Shown here: in pieces, positions 46,159-57,762 of the stretch
Numbering within the stretch: position 1 is the stretch's first letter
Layout: each line of letters opens with the position of its first letter
NCBI RefSeq assembly: GCF_932276165.1
Contig: NC_063997.1
Coordinates: forward strand, 2,118,001-2,182,000
From: Plutella xylostella
Lineage: Eukaryota; Arthropoda; Insecta; Lepidoptera; Plutellidae
DNA: 64,000 bases
Direction of reading: 5' to 3'
Notes under the pieces: model-generated
Told to the model about the DNA's origin: nothing
Database searches by the model: none
Seen by the model: the letters and a program-made list of their open reading frames with translations, nothing else
Position numbers and translations under genes: made by a program

Positions 46159-46370
46159 AGTTCACTCGATGGAAAATTACTTAATGCAAAATCATTTAGG
46201 CACTGCATCGAAACTTAAACGCTCTGCTGATGAGATAAACAAAGCCTCATGGTTGTCCCACTGAATTCAGGACGTGTTCGCCAAAGCACCCTGCAGTCTG
46301 TGGGTGTTACCAACTTTATTAAACTTAAATATTATTTACTCACACATACACAACAACATAGACACGTCCT

Positions 46371-46601
46371 GAGGGTCACTTTGGCTTACGAAAAAGTAAA
46401 AACGAATGTTTGGAGAGTTGCTGCGCTAACCAAAGATAGAAAGAAAAGGCATTTAAGTATTTCGTTGAAGACACAAAATATACTTAAATAAAACGATACG
46501 ACGAAACGATATTATATGAACCACGACTCTATGTTGTTATTAATAGTACCGATTGTGTGGTGCCTCTCGATACTTCGTTTTTGCCATGCTGAAGTAACCC
46601 C
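46371..46601. mobile_element. MITE, GAGGGTCACT family, copy 1
   Basis: Left end GAGGGTCACTTTGGCTTACG; right end TTTTTGCCATGCTGAAGTAA then CCCC. The right half reads like the copy at 52211-52347 (shared GACTCTAT, GTGCCGATTG-like and CACCTCTCG-like blocks). The right boundary is uncertain. Confidence 0.5.
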
Positions 46602-47135
46602 CATGTCTTGACTGTAGGTCAGTCTTGTATATATAGGGGGAGATACATGGCGTGCTTGCCGTGCACTTCATACTCATGCTATAATAATAATGTTGTAAGA
46701 TGTAATAGGTTTGTGTATGTACCTATGTTTGTATGTACGTATAATAATAAACTAAAAAAATACTATTGTACGTAGTCTATTGTGAGCCCCCGATACCAAA
46801 AGAGGGGTGTTTTATAAAATACTTACATATATGAACTACATTTTATTTTGAAAATTTTCAACGTATGAACCAATTATAATCTAAAGATAATTCAGGTTTA
46901 GTTCATATAAACAAGGGTCGTAAAGAAAATGATAAGTACCTATTAGATATATAAATATTCTATACAAAGTATTACCCAAAATAACTTCAAGTTTACTTCA
47001 AATATTCACCGATAGCGGAGCATAACTTCACAAATAGTTGGACGTTATTACCGTCCAAACTTTCAGTTAATTTCAAACTTAGATCCAATTTAAAAATATA
47101 ACACCTATAAGCATTGACTTATATATTACTAGCGT
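46602..47135. other. No recognised gene
   Basis: AT-rich; nothing assignable. Confidence 0.4.
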
Positions 47136-47279
47136 AAGGACAGGCCCAACCGCACTAGAAAATGACACCCTCGCGTTGGCCCTAAAATCTCATAAATCTG
47201 TCATTATTTGTATGAATTAGGGCCAGCGCGCGGGTGCCATTTTCTTTTGACAAAACGTTCTGACGGGCGTATCCTTCCT
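47136..47279. mobile_element. Inverted-repeat MITE
   Basis: The inner arms GAAAATGACACCCTCGCG... (47157-47184) and the inverse at 47217-47244 differ at a few bases. Outer arms (GCGTAAGGACAGGCCC against the inverse of GGGCGTATCCTTCC) extend the symmetry. No target duplication could be fixed. Confidence 0.55.
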
Positions 47280-49168
47280 TTTGAAATCATTGCCTATAAG
47301 TAAATTAATTACATTTTATTACAACTCTTTCCGAATACAAACTGGGCACTTAATAATCAGACAGCTGCTACAGTCAGGCCACTTCATTACGTATTTCCTT
47401 GGAAAGTCTTCAGAAATTCAGCAATTGAATTTCATTTGCGCCCAAAGGTCTTTATTAAGATGCATTTCAAGATGGCGACGGGCCGTCAAGGGCTGCCCTC
47501 ATGAATTTCAAAAGGCTATCGAGATGCATTAGCTCTGTGACGGCTGCCACAGATTAGAGTCAATGATACACGAATCAGTTATAAAAAAATATTTTTGTCA
47601 ATTTTCAGACAGAATACTCGTAAAATAATAGTACTGAGTAACTTGGTTAAGCTTTAAATAGTTTTAAAGAGCTGTGATTTTCATATTTTTGTAGGTATAT
47701 GGCCCAAATTACCAAATCAGGTAAAGGACCCAGATAGAATGTAAATTTTTGGCTTTATACTTTCAAATTATTTAGTAAGTAATAATAATTAACAGTTACG
47801 TAACAGTCCACGGATGTCATATATACAGTCTGTACTCAATGCCATAACTAGGCTATCAAGCTAAATTAGGTTACCATAAATCTGTTTCTACCTACTAGCT
47901 AACAATATCTACATGGGAAGTTACTGAACGCAGTAAAGTTGGCCGGCTTCATTATTCTAGCGAGTTGGACGGCGGCCAGAAATGTTGATATCACTCAATA
48001 TACTCGGACGAACCTTTTTGCTAAATCCTGTGTCAGTTTAGGAGAACGTTCTAGATTAGTTAGTGCCGCCATATTTTTTTATCTCGTAAAAATTGCGCTG
48101 ATGTGGACGGAAAGTAGGGAAGAGTTTTGTGTTAATGTTTTATGGAATGGTTAGTAGATTGATAGCCTATAACCTAACCTAACCAACGTTAAAAACACCC
48201 GACATTCAACATTAAAAGTTGCATAACTTTAGTACGGCTGAACCCATTTTCAGGAAACAACGGCTAAGAACACTCACTACTAATAATATTATATCCTAAA
48301 AAAATGTAAATCGGTTCAGCTGTTTGGATGATACACTACCACAGACAGATACAGACACACGTTAAACTTATAACACCCATATTTTACATCGGGGATAAAA
48401 AACACCAATCTACGCGAAGACTAAGAGAATAAAAACCCATGTTAAACAAAGAAGATTATCACTCAGAATTTGTAGTTGGTCTGAGCTCAGAATCCAAAAA
48501 AAGCTTACGCGAAATCGTTTATTTCGACTACTCTGTGGCATAAGCGGGCCCAATCAAAGAGGCGGATTTTGTCAATGGCTCTCGAATGATTTATGCCGAG
48601 CAACCTTCAGATATTCAGGATTTCAGGAATTTAAAGACATCGTGACCTTCAAAAGTCGATATTGAACGGAGGAAAGATTTCAACTATGAGGCTGCCTGAA
48701 AATTAAAAAGTTAGTCCAGTACCTACCTAATTCTTCGTCGTTTGTAATTTTTAAGCTCAAGAAAAATATAGGTGTAAGTTCCTAATAGAAGCGTGAAAGT
48801 GAAGAATAGCGTGTGAAAGTTTGTTTATGATAGTCCTGAGCTTTTTTAAAATGTTCTTACTTTAAGAGGTGATAATAGTAAAGTTTTTAACTTTTCCTGC
48901 CCGAAGCTTTCCGGTGGTACCTAGTTTGTTTTCGTTTAATTTATTCATTCGTTCATATTTTAAATTTAACGTGCCCCTTAAGTTATTTTCTTATTGTATC
49001 TTGAAATATTTCTTTCATCTAAATCTGAGATGGTGCGGACACGCACTCTCATAAATTTAGCTCGAATACAAATAAAAGGGAGCCGGCCGTGATCCGTCCA
49101 GTTCGGAAAATATAAAGTCAGAAAGTTAAGATTGTACGTTTTAACAAGGCGTCGGGTTCAGTGCTTAT
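47280..49168. other. No recognised gene; decayed repeat
   Basis: Around 48225-48400 a worn repeat shows AAATCGGTTCAGCTGTTTGG, a CAGACAGATACAGACACACG block and CATCGGGGATAAAA. This is distantly like the dispersed repeat at 32751. Otherwise nothing. Confidence 0.4.
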
Positions 49169-49171
49169 TAA

Positions 49172-49311
49172 GGGCAGATTTTTCAATAGTCAGATAAAAG
49201 TTATCTGTGGAATAATTATGATGCTGTCGCATCTGAATGTTTGTATATGACAGTTACAGCAACAATTTTATTTCTCAGATAACTTTTATCTGACTATTGA
49301 AAAGTCAGCCC
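49172..49311. mobile_element. PIF/Harbinger-like MITE (TAA duplication), copy 2
   Basis: Ends GGGCAGATTTTTCAATAGTC and the inverse of GACTATTGAAAAGTCAGCCC; the arms extend through AGATAAAAGTTATCTG. TAA lies at 49169-49171 and 49312-49314. Better preserved than copy 1 at 24350. Confidence 0.8.
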
Positions 49312-50576
49312 TAAGTTAGTTGAATTATTAGTTGGTGGGATTATAAATTATATTACCTATATTTTTTTGTTTCTAGGGCAGTTGCATTGCTTAATTAATT
49401 GAGGTATAAGCTAGATAGGTACTTAGCTAGTATTATTTAATAAAACGCCACCGCCGTCCGAGATATTATGGAGATATTATAAATAAGCGTTTTTTAGCCA
49501 ATAAGTAAATATCTGATTACCTAATTCATTGTAAAATCAACTATCCTTTTTTATATATTAGTCTTACACACCAGTGTCATATTGCAAAAGGAAAACCACC
49601 TGCGGATCGCCGAAAACGTAAAAGAAAAAGAAAAACATGTCCCCGCAAGTGAGCGGGCCCCGGAAGCGGAAGCGGCGCGTGGCTCGTTCTGAGCTGTGTA
49701 ATTTCGCGCGCCCGCTTTCCGCATTCCATTTTTGAATGTCACATTTTGTGTGTTTATTTTTTTTCAGCTGCCAGTGTCGGTGGCGTTCTGCACGCGCTTT
49801 GCGCCGCTCGTTAAAATATGCAAAAGAAATTTGGACTGAGGCTAAGGTTGTGAAGTTTGTATGCCTGATTTTTTATGTTCCGCCCTCCGTGACTTTGATA
49901 GAGTGTGGGCCCGTTTACATGTTTTATATGTGTGTAGAAAGGAGTTGAATGTTGGGGGTTTTCCGGGTGAGTTGTGTTTCTAAATTGTGGTTTGCATGTT
50001 TGGTTAGGACATAGGGCCGGATGTCTTGTAAGATGCGGATGGGTGAGCATGTGTAATACTGTCGTATTGGTTATCTGTTGCATTATATAGATGTATGGTA
50101 TTATATTAGATAACGTTCATTGATAAGAGATCTATACCTCAAGTTTAATAGAAGAATAAGTATCCCAAATGCTAGTAAATCGCAAAGCAAACATTTTTCA
50201 TTTTTCTCCCTCAAACATTGTAGCCAGTTAATCAAAAACACTATATTAAATTTAAGAAAATATAACTCGAAAATATATTAAAATCCACTCGAATACTGTA
50301 GCCGCTCGCCATTGCAATTATAATATTAAATTGCATACACTACTCCCATTTCTTTAATACATAAACTAACAAGAATCCTCTTAATCAGAATTCCACATAT
50401 CACGGTACAGCGAACATGAAAAACATTGCTGGAGTTAAAATTCAAATAAGATACAGGATCGTACTGTTTACATAATGGTAATTTTGTTTACTCGAATCAT
50501 CCCTGCTGTCCGGACAACAGAATGTGGGATATACTACGAAGGTTAATTATAATTATCAGAGAAATCTTAACATAAA
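49312..50576. other. No recognised gene; GC-rich patch
   Basis: The stretch 49600-49830 is CpG-rich (AGCGGGCCCCGGAAGCGG and GCGCGCCCGC). It could be regulatory or exon-proximal, but no coding or promoter motif supports that. Confidence 0.35.
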
Positions 50577-50690
50577 AGGTTGGTTGGAACAAATTGCTTT
50601 TTGCAATAAGCCCGTCTTTGTATACTTTACTTTTAAAACTTATTTTTGTAACTTTGCTCTAGTATAGGTACAATAAAGTATTTATAAAGA
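50577..50690 (+). mobile_element. LINE 3' tail (GCAATAAGCCCG family)
   Basis: GGTTGGTTGGAACAAATTGC, a hairpin ATTGC/GCAAT at 50593-50607, AAGCCCGTCTTTG, and an AATAAAG signal before TATTTATAAA. Same family as 23485-23940 and 55118-55260. Confidence 0.7.
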
Positions 50691-50757
50691 AATATAGTTA
50701 CAGTACAGTATTTTTCACTTCAGAAATATAATGTTAACTTATAGTTTTTTCATATAA

Positions 50758-51020
50758 GACGGTCGAATGGTGTAGTGGTTAGTGACCCTGACTGCTATGC
50801 CGAAGGTCCCGGGTTCGATTCCCGGCTGGGGCAGATAATTGTTGAAAGACAGATATTTGTACTCGGGTCTTGGGTGTTGATATTTATAATTTAGTATGTA
50901 TCTATCTATGTATTTGTGTAGATATATCAGCTGTCCGACACCCATAACACAGGTTCTGCCTAGCTTGGGGTCGGATGGCCGTGTGTGAGATGTCCTCACA
51001 TATTTATTATTTATTTATTT
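50758..51020 (+). mobile_element. tRNA-headed SINE, 'GTGAGATGTCC' tail family, well-preserved copy
   Basis: A-box TGGTGTAGTGGTTAGTGACC, B-box GGTTCGATTCCCGG, link CAGATAATTGTTGAAAGAC, CAGCTGTCCGACACCCATAA, GGTCGGATGGCCGTGTGTGA and GATGTCCTCACATATT, then (ATTT)n. Confidence 0.9.
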
Positions 51021-51113
51021 ATATACCTACTTAGTTATTTGGCTCCAAGTAATGAGCTTGAGATTCTTGTGAATATTGTAGCATACACAATTTTTTATAC
51101 CAACTGAATTGTA

Positions 51114-51194
51114 CAGTAAGGTGCAGATAAACCTGACCCCCCTCAGAAGCATTGTTACTATGAGAGGGGGGTCAGGTTTCTCTGCACCTGACCG
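51114..51194. mobile_element. 81-bp hairpin MITE (TA-flanked)
   Basis: CAGTAAGGTGCAGATAAACC...CCCCCCTC folds onto GAGGGGGGTCAGG...TGCACCTGACCG with three mismatches in 31 bases. TA stands at 51112-51113 and 51195-51196. Tc1/mariner-type by duplication and CAGT/CGGT end. Confidence 0.75.
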
Positions 51195-51197
51195 TAC

Positions 51198-52210
51198 ACC
51201 GAACACAATGCTCATAAATGGTAGTAATAAATTTAAGTAGATACCTAGGGGGTGGTAAAAATTCGCTTATTTTTTTATACCTCTTACGGTTTTCGAGATA
51301 AAAGCTATTTAGTCAAATGAAAAACTTTAATTCACCATTGTTTGAAAAAAGTATGCAAATAAAGTACACATAAAATAAAACTTAGTAATATAAACCATTT
51401 ACCTATCAAACACCACACGTATTAAGCCATCATACGAACCCCTAATCAAATCACTTTCTCTCTCCGACCACAAATGTACAAAATCTAAAATCCCAAACCG
51501 AATCACAGATACCACTTAATAGACTTAATTAACACCAACTTTAGTTCGCTAAGTTAATTTTCAGGTAGTGCCTGAACCGTATCTGAGCATCTTTCCATCT
51601 GGCCGTTATTGGGTTTTCAGTAGCTCTATTTCAAGTTCCCATTTTAAGCACGTACCAAGTTTGGATACTTAGAGATACCTGTGCTTTATTGAATCTGCTA
51701 AATCTATTTCGAACCTACCATTGTAATATATTGTGGGAGTTTGTGGTTAGGTACATCGTTTGTATTGTAAAATTAAATAAATAATGTATTAGATTAAGTA
51801 CCCACTTCAAACAATTATAATTATGCCATAACGAAGTACCTACCTTAAAATAAGTAGTATAAGTAATTGAATAAACCAAACTTATAAAGTGTACATATAT
51901 ACTTAATTTAGGCACATTCAAAAACCTTGAACAATAAAATCTGTGCAGCGATTACACGATTTTCGACCACCCGTTAACGTTGTGTATCGTCAACTGTCAC
52001 TGTCAAATGTAAGGTGAAATTTGTTAGTTCCAAAAGTGACTACGTTGGAGCTGTTATTTCCATATGTTTGTGTAGTATCGAAAATAGTATCGAATTGCCA
52101 CTTTAGCCCGTGAAAGGCCCTCTGTACTTACTCCAATAATACCCGGGAATCGAAGCCGAGGTTACGAACAACAGTTGCCATCGCTAACCGCTACACCATG
52201 TTTAAACCAA
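51198..52210. other. No gene; SINE-head remnant
   Basis: AT-rich. A minus-strand tRNA-like head remnant (GGGAATCGAAGCCGAGG ... CTAACCGCTACACCATG) lies at 52146-52200. Confidence 0.4.
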
Positions 52211-52347
52211 GAGGGTCACTCTATATGACGAAAAACTAAGTTTCGAAGCGCTGCTGTGCGAGCCAAGACTCTATCTCGTCGTATTAAATGTGCCGATTGC
52301 ACGACACCTCTCGTTCGTTCGTTTTTCATCAGGATAGAGTGACCCTC
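52211..52347. mobile_element. MITE, GAGGGTCACT family, copy 2
   Basis: Ends GAGGGTCACTCTATATGACG and the inverse of CAGGATAGAGTGACCCTC; both continue into GAAAAAC and its inverse. The interior shares blocks with 46371-46601 and with the right part of 5450-6419. Confidence 0.65.
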
Positions 52348-52583
52348 CTGAATGGTGTTTGAATAGTCCAACTTAGCCGCTCAGAGCGCATTTTGAAACA
52401 TAAATTGCAAATAAGGGTGAACGCAAAACAGTAGTCTGTGCAGCCAGAGTGTACTAAACGATAAATTGTCACACAAATTCGGCATTGTTGCTTCGGAGTT
52501 GTGGCAATGGCCAATCCGGGACGCAGGGCTGGACTTCAGAACTGATATTATCCTGTAAAATTCATGATTGTCCTTCCACCCTA

Positions 52584-52717
52584 AGGTTGTCATGAAAAAA
52601 TCGCTTTAAGCGATAAGGCCGCCATTTTTGTACACATGACTGTGTTAGTATTTAAGTTATGTAAGTTTATTTTATGTGTGTGTACAAATAAAGAATATTC
52701 AATCTATCTATCTATTG
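52584..52717 (+). mobile_element. LINE 3' tail ending in (ATCT)n
   Basis: GGTTGTCATGAAAAAATCGC, hairpin ATCGCT/AGCGAT at 52600-52614, AAGGCCGCC, AATAAAG-type signal and (ATCT)n. Same family as 700-839. Confidence 0.7.
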
Positions 52718-52723
52718 TCCCAG

Positions 52724-52835
52724 CTGCCGCTACACGGGTTCGTTATAGACGTAGATAAAATCGTATCAATTCGCCATGTTTGGTGGATTAAACAAGTTTA
52801 TCGTCGTTGATATCGAAACCATGTAGAGGCCGCAG
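52724..52835. mobile_element. MITE, CTGCCGCTACACGGG family, copy 2
   Basis: Ends CTGCCGCTACACGGGTTCG and the inverse of CGAAACCATGTAGAGGCCGC, with the symmetry continuing through TAGACGTAGATAAA. It sits directly after a LINE (ATCT)n tail. Confidence 0.55.
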
Positions 52836-54989
52836 TGGTGAAATACGATTATTAATTAGGTAAGTCCAGTACCACGATCACGCTTGCAGGCCTTCTAGTA
52901 ATCTGATAGTTCGTTCTATGACTTCGGGGGTAAGTGTACATACATATATGTACAAGTTTAGTCACCGAGCGAACCAATATATATTTTTATTGATACACCC
53001 GGGATATCCCTGGTACATCCTTGATCCGTTTTCGATATGAACGGAATATATTACGATTATCGGAGTTTCACTGTCGGGGTCGAAATCTCTAAATTCCGTA
53101 TAGTTAACCCTCAAGTACTGCCCTGCATACAAATGTAGCTAGGGCATAATGTTTTATGTTTAATAACATATCCGACATACGCGTTCTTGGAATACACATA
53201 CAGAGTTAGTGTTATGAATTGTTTGCGTCAAATGTATAATAACGTTAACGCGTACGATTAAAAAACATAAAGTGCCCCAACTAGGTAGGTACTAAATAAA
53301 TAAATAATATTATACCGCAAAGATTCGTGACTTTAGGAGGATCGTTTTGACAGAAATAAAATGCGGACAGCTTTTTGCTTCATTTTTGTGTGCGTGACAC
53401 ACCATCTTGTTCCTACATTGTTAATCTAAGTAGACAATGCACCTCGATGCAACAGTTAAGGCGACGATAAACTATTCAAAAACGACAAAGTTTAAACGTA
53501 CTCAAGTTCCTTATTGTAGTTGAAAGTAGGCGACTGCACGTAGTTCACAAGTTGTAAACGTAACTTGATCCAGGGTTCACTCGCCGTGAGTGGGTACCAT
53601 CAAAGGAACGTTATGTATTAGATTGCAGTGCTCTCTTCAGTGGAATCATGCACATACATGTGTCTACAGTTGTTTTTAACAGATAGTTGTGATGATCCAG
53701 TTCAACAATATAAAGATTTTCGATTAAATCACTATTGGAAAGACTCTTTGACAGCGGCCTCTAAACAGGGAAAAACGCTTTCAAACCGAAGTTGGTGTTA
53801 GATGGTTTTTCTCAAATTGGCGGCAGTAGTTATCCTCACACTTCAATTCAACCTCTCTTCCTCTCCACTATAAGCTAGATCCGCGTCGCACAGTACGCCC
53901 GTGAACTTAGCCGAACAAAACGCAAATTCGATACCGACGTATCCAGCCAGGTCCCTAATCAACTCCCCAGATTATATTCCGGACACGTCTTGTTTAGACT
54001 AGATTTAACGAAGTTCCAAAGACTTGCCACACCAGTTTACTTAGACCTATCCAGTCCCCCCTCTAATTACGTGCTTTGTATGCGTCGAGGGGAGGTTGAT
54101 TGATGATCAGAGGCCAAGCCGGGTGGTAGCATATGGCCCAATTTGGAATATGTTACAATTTCTGGCCTGATTGAAGCGTTGATTTTTGTGCGCGCCGTTG
54201 ATTTATGATTTTTCCAATTGATGTGTCTGTTCTGTTTTTGTTGCATAAATAAGCGGCTATTATTTTTGGAAGTTGTAACGTTGTTGTATAAATTTTCATC
54301 TTTTTTGTGTTGAATGTTTTTGTAATGTTTTTTTTTATCTCGATCCTTGAAGTATATATAATAATACATTCTACATTATAATATCGTTTTAGCAGGCAGG
54401 ATATTTTGTACTGCTTCTTTATTAGGCTTATATTTTATTCTAGTCGAAATGAAATAAGTAGACGAGACGGCTTGAATGTTGCTATCTTACCGGCACAGCT
54501 ATAACCATCCCGAACCACTATTTCAAACTTTTCTCAATATTGCACAGTTTTTATCAGACGGCAAATAAGCCATAAATAATGAAAGTTTATTAAGCAGTCC
54601 CCGGGCTATGCGGCGGTATAAATCACATGAGTTGCAATTTGTCGATACAACTAGTAAGCAATTGTTGTTCCATTATTAGTCGTTTATTCGTGTGTGCTAG
54701 GGGCAGCTAGCGGCTAGTGATAATTAGAAAATCGTATAAATTTTAATAGTATAGTAGTAATAGTAGTAGTTAAAGTTCATAAGTAGCTATTTATTTTTGT
54801 ACATTGTCAAACTCAAATACCGGATAGGCATTCATTCAACATTGACGGTTCATTACTTTGGAAAGGTACAAAAATGTAAGTATAGCATCGTATAAGACTA
54901 AAAAGACTGCTGGTTATAATGAAATGTAGGAGTGGTTGGATCAGGAAGTCTAAGAAGGTAGCAGCTCCTTGAGAGACGTACTACTCTGT
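52836..54989. other. Long stretch with no recognised gene
   Basis: No coding frame or repeat family that I can support. It has a TAGTAGTAATAGTAGTAG run near 54753. Confidence 0.4.
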
Positions 54990-55115
54990 GTAAAAAGTAT
55001 CGGGACTGGATCAATAAAACTTTAACACCTTCAAAGTATGCTCCTTCAGAAACGATACACATACGCCAATGAATTATCCAATCATCACAGCATTTTTTTA
55101 AACGCTGTTTCCAGA
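54990..55115 (-). pseudogene. Mariner-type transposase C-terminal remnant plus end
   Basis: The minus strand encodes a short block resembling the mariner transposase C-terminus (KKCCDDWIIHW then VSEGAYFEGVKV). It runs out to GTCCCGATACTTTTTACACA, which looks like a mariner terminal repeat. Only about 120 bases survive; the catalytic core is absent. Confidence 0.55.
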
Positions 55116-55117
55116 TT

Positions 55118-55260
55118 TGTGTTTATTTATTTATTTATTTATAAACACTTTATTGTATAATGATAGACACAGTTACAAAAATGGACTTAAAAGTAGTATG
55201 TTTATACAGAGGCGGGGCTTATTGCCAAGAAGCAATTTCTTCCAACCAACCTTTGTTTGG
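55118..55260 (-). mobile_element. LINE 3' tail (GCAATAAGCCCGCC family)
   Basis: Minus strand: GGTTGGTTGGAAGAAATTGC, hairpin at 55221-55236, AATAAGCCCCGCC, and an AATAAAGTGTTTATAAATAA end with tandem ATTT. Confidence 0.7.
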
Positions 55261-56011
55261 TGGAAAACTAAAGTTTTTAATCTCCCTTAATACATTAAAA
55301 GCTATAAGTACCTACTTGAATCAATTTAAACAAAGAAAAAACAATGTGGAAAGTACCTAAACTAAAACAAACTACAAACTAAAAATACAAACTAACTACC
55401 TATTTAACTTACATAAATAAAAATAATACAAATACACATAGGGTAAAACTGCCAGTTATTGGCCAACTAAGCGGATTGGCCACTTCAAAGCTGAATTATT
55501 TCATACAGATTAAACCAAAATTGACAGATGGTGTATGAATGTAATCTAGAAAAGCTACTTTTGCCTCGCAGTAAATCAATAATTTATTTAGAAAACTATA
55601 ACCGATAAATAAATATATGTTATTGCAAACCTGTGTAAAATTGCAGTTATTGGCCAAAAAAATCACTTACCGGCCATCCATAGGCTGGTTATTGGCCACA
55701 GGAAATAAATTTATAAAAAAGCTTTAAACCTCAAAAAAATATAAATTATTGTAGTCTCCTTTAATTAAAACTTTATTAAAATCAGTTGCAGAATAATATT
55801 AACAACGGCTAAACTTCAAAAACAAAAAAAAACAATCAACTTTCTAAGAATAAAATACTAGGAATATAACATTTACAATTACATGTTTTTTGTATACATC
55901 ATTATATAATTACATACTTAATAAACACCGTTCCTGCGTACTTTACATACAACCAATCAAGCAAAGCAAGATCTACCAACGCTGTACGTGTGTATTTTAT
56001 TCATCGTCATA

Positions 56012-57040
56012 GAATCATCATCAGCCAATACTCATCCACTGCTGGACATAGGCCTCTCCCAAACATAACACTCGGTCCTCGTCCTCGGCCTTCCTCATCC
56101 AGCCACTAACAGCTACCCGCCTTAGATCGTCGGTACAGCGGGCAGGAGGGCGTCCCACGTTGCTTTTGCCTGTTCTTGGTCTCTATACGAGAGCTCGTCT
56201 AACCCAACGGTTATCGGTTCTTCGGCAGAATCGGGAGATATGACTTCAATTTTATCTAAGCACATTTTGACAGCTATATGTCAGTAACCTTAGTTCTTGG
56301 ACAGATAACCCTATTTCTGATACGATCTATCAGGGCAACCCCAAGCATATAGCTCTCTCCATAGCATGTGCACTTTAAATCGGTGCACCAGTCTGCACCA
56401 TACGTCATCACTGTGCAGGATGCAGTGTTTGACTAGACTTTTGTCTTCAGGCTTTGAGGGATGCCTACAGGTTAGGAAGCAGCATTTAGGCCACTTAGCA
56501 TCCAGCTGAGTTCCGGCAGACATTCTGCCATATTGACGATGTCGTCTGCGCAGCGGAGGTGTGACATGTGTCCGTTCCAGTCCAACGTCTTAAAGACATC
56601 TTTTAATGCATCGGTCTTCAGTTTCTGAGATATCACATCTCCCTGTCTCTCACTCCTCGTTGCCTTTGGATAGGTCTTTTCTTGTGGTCCTGTACTTGGA
56701 CAGTCATAGTAGCAGCCTTGTATAGACACCTCAACACCCCGATATAGCGACAATCGATTTAGCATCTCTCCAAGGAGTCCAAAACTGCACGTCTCGATGG
56801 AGACGAAGGCTTTCTCATAGTCCTCAAAGGCTAGACACAGAGGCTGATTATACTCTTCGGTCTTCTGTATAAGCTGCCTTACTGTGTAGATCTATTGTAC
56901 TAAAGTCTTTTCGAAACCCAGCTTGCTCTGGGGGCTGAAACTCGTCGAGCTTTTGGGCAAGACGGTTCGTCGATCGATATCCTTCAATAAAATATTGTTG
57001 AATTTCTGATATCTATTTTCTATTGTCTTATGTCTTGTCT
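56012..57040 (-). pseudogene. RTE LINE fragment, damaged
   Basis: Read on the minus strand from about 57040: a KLDEF/AGFRK-type reverse-transcriptase start, an EDYEKAFVSIE palm block, RQGDVIS, a DWNGHMSHLRCADDIV active-site region with CADD in place of the usual FADD, and WMLSGLN. After a deletion comes the RTE 3' end with GGGAGAGGCCTATGTCCAGC and TGATGATGATT. Frameshifts and stops break it into several frames, so it is dead. Confidence 0.75.
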
Positions 57041-57107
57041 TGTCTTTTATGAATTTCAAGGCTTTATTTAAGTCATCTGAAGAATACTGTCTTCGTTTAG
57101 GTGGCAT
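57041..57107 (-). pseudogene. Pogo-type transposase N-terminus (truncated)
   Basis: The minus frame from the ATG at 57107 reads MPPKRRQYSSDDLNKALKF. This resembles the start of pogo/jerky-type transposases, which open with a basic MP(K/R)KR stretch and then the first helix of a Psq-type DNA-binding domain. After about 23 residues the frame runs into RTE sequence. The match is short and was made by eye. Confidence 0.5.
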
Positions 57108-57762
57108 CCCGTTGCTGATGGTTTGCACACTGTAACAAAATACATCGGTCGGATATTGGCCACTTCACCACTAAATACTGGCCACCTATGCCAGTAACTG
57201 AATTTAATTGATAAAAGTGCGTGATATTTTGCCACACGATACTACAACTTATAAATATTGTGAAAACAGTCGATTTTCATCTAAATAGAGTACTTGCATT
57301 TTTATTTAGTTATTGGCATAGGCGGCCAGTAACAGAAAATTTGCAATATATTGATTCAATTATTGGCCACCTCCAAAAACTCACCTTCCCAAAGGTAATT
57401 GCATGAAACTATAATATATTAATAAAACTTACCATTAACACCATATAAATATGCTAAAGAAATCACTTAAATTGCGTTCAATCACCAATAATGTCAATTT
57501 TGAAGAAATGTGTTTCGTTAAGAAATACGTTACTCTGAAGCGTACACGCGGAAGTCCGACCGCCAACTGTCAGAAAAAGGCGGCATAGTATGGCGCTTTT
57601 TTTCATAGTGGCATAAAATTGTACTAAAATCAAAGTCAGTTAGATAACAAAGTTCTATTACAAAACACAGATGGCAGGTGATGCCTCATTCCTTATTTTA
57701 TGATTTTTAAGTTTATAGTGGCCAGTAACTAACGATGGCTAATAACTGGCAGTTTTACCCTA

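Larger units (their letters stand above)
55441..57760. mobile_element. Pogo-like DNA transposon remnant (TA-flanked), with RTE insertion
   Basis: Terminal repeats GGGTAAAACTGCCAGTTATT and the inverse of AATAACTGGCAGTTTTACCC are near perfect, with TA on each side (55439-55440 and 57761-57762). The motif TTATTGGCCAC, or its inverse, occurs about twelve times, clustered at 55452-55700 and 57150-57745. A transposase-like start codon region lies at 57107 (minus strand). An RTE LINE piece occupies roughly 56012-57040. The TA duplication agrees with a Tc1/mariner-pogo origin. Confidence 0.75.

Noticed and set aside
49600..49830. CpG-rich patch as a host promoter or first exon
   Set aside because: No TATA, initiator, splice or coding evidence that I could defend.
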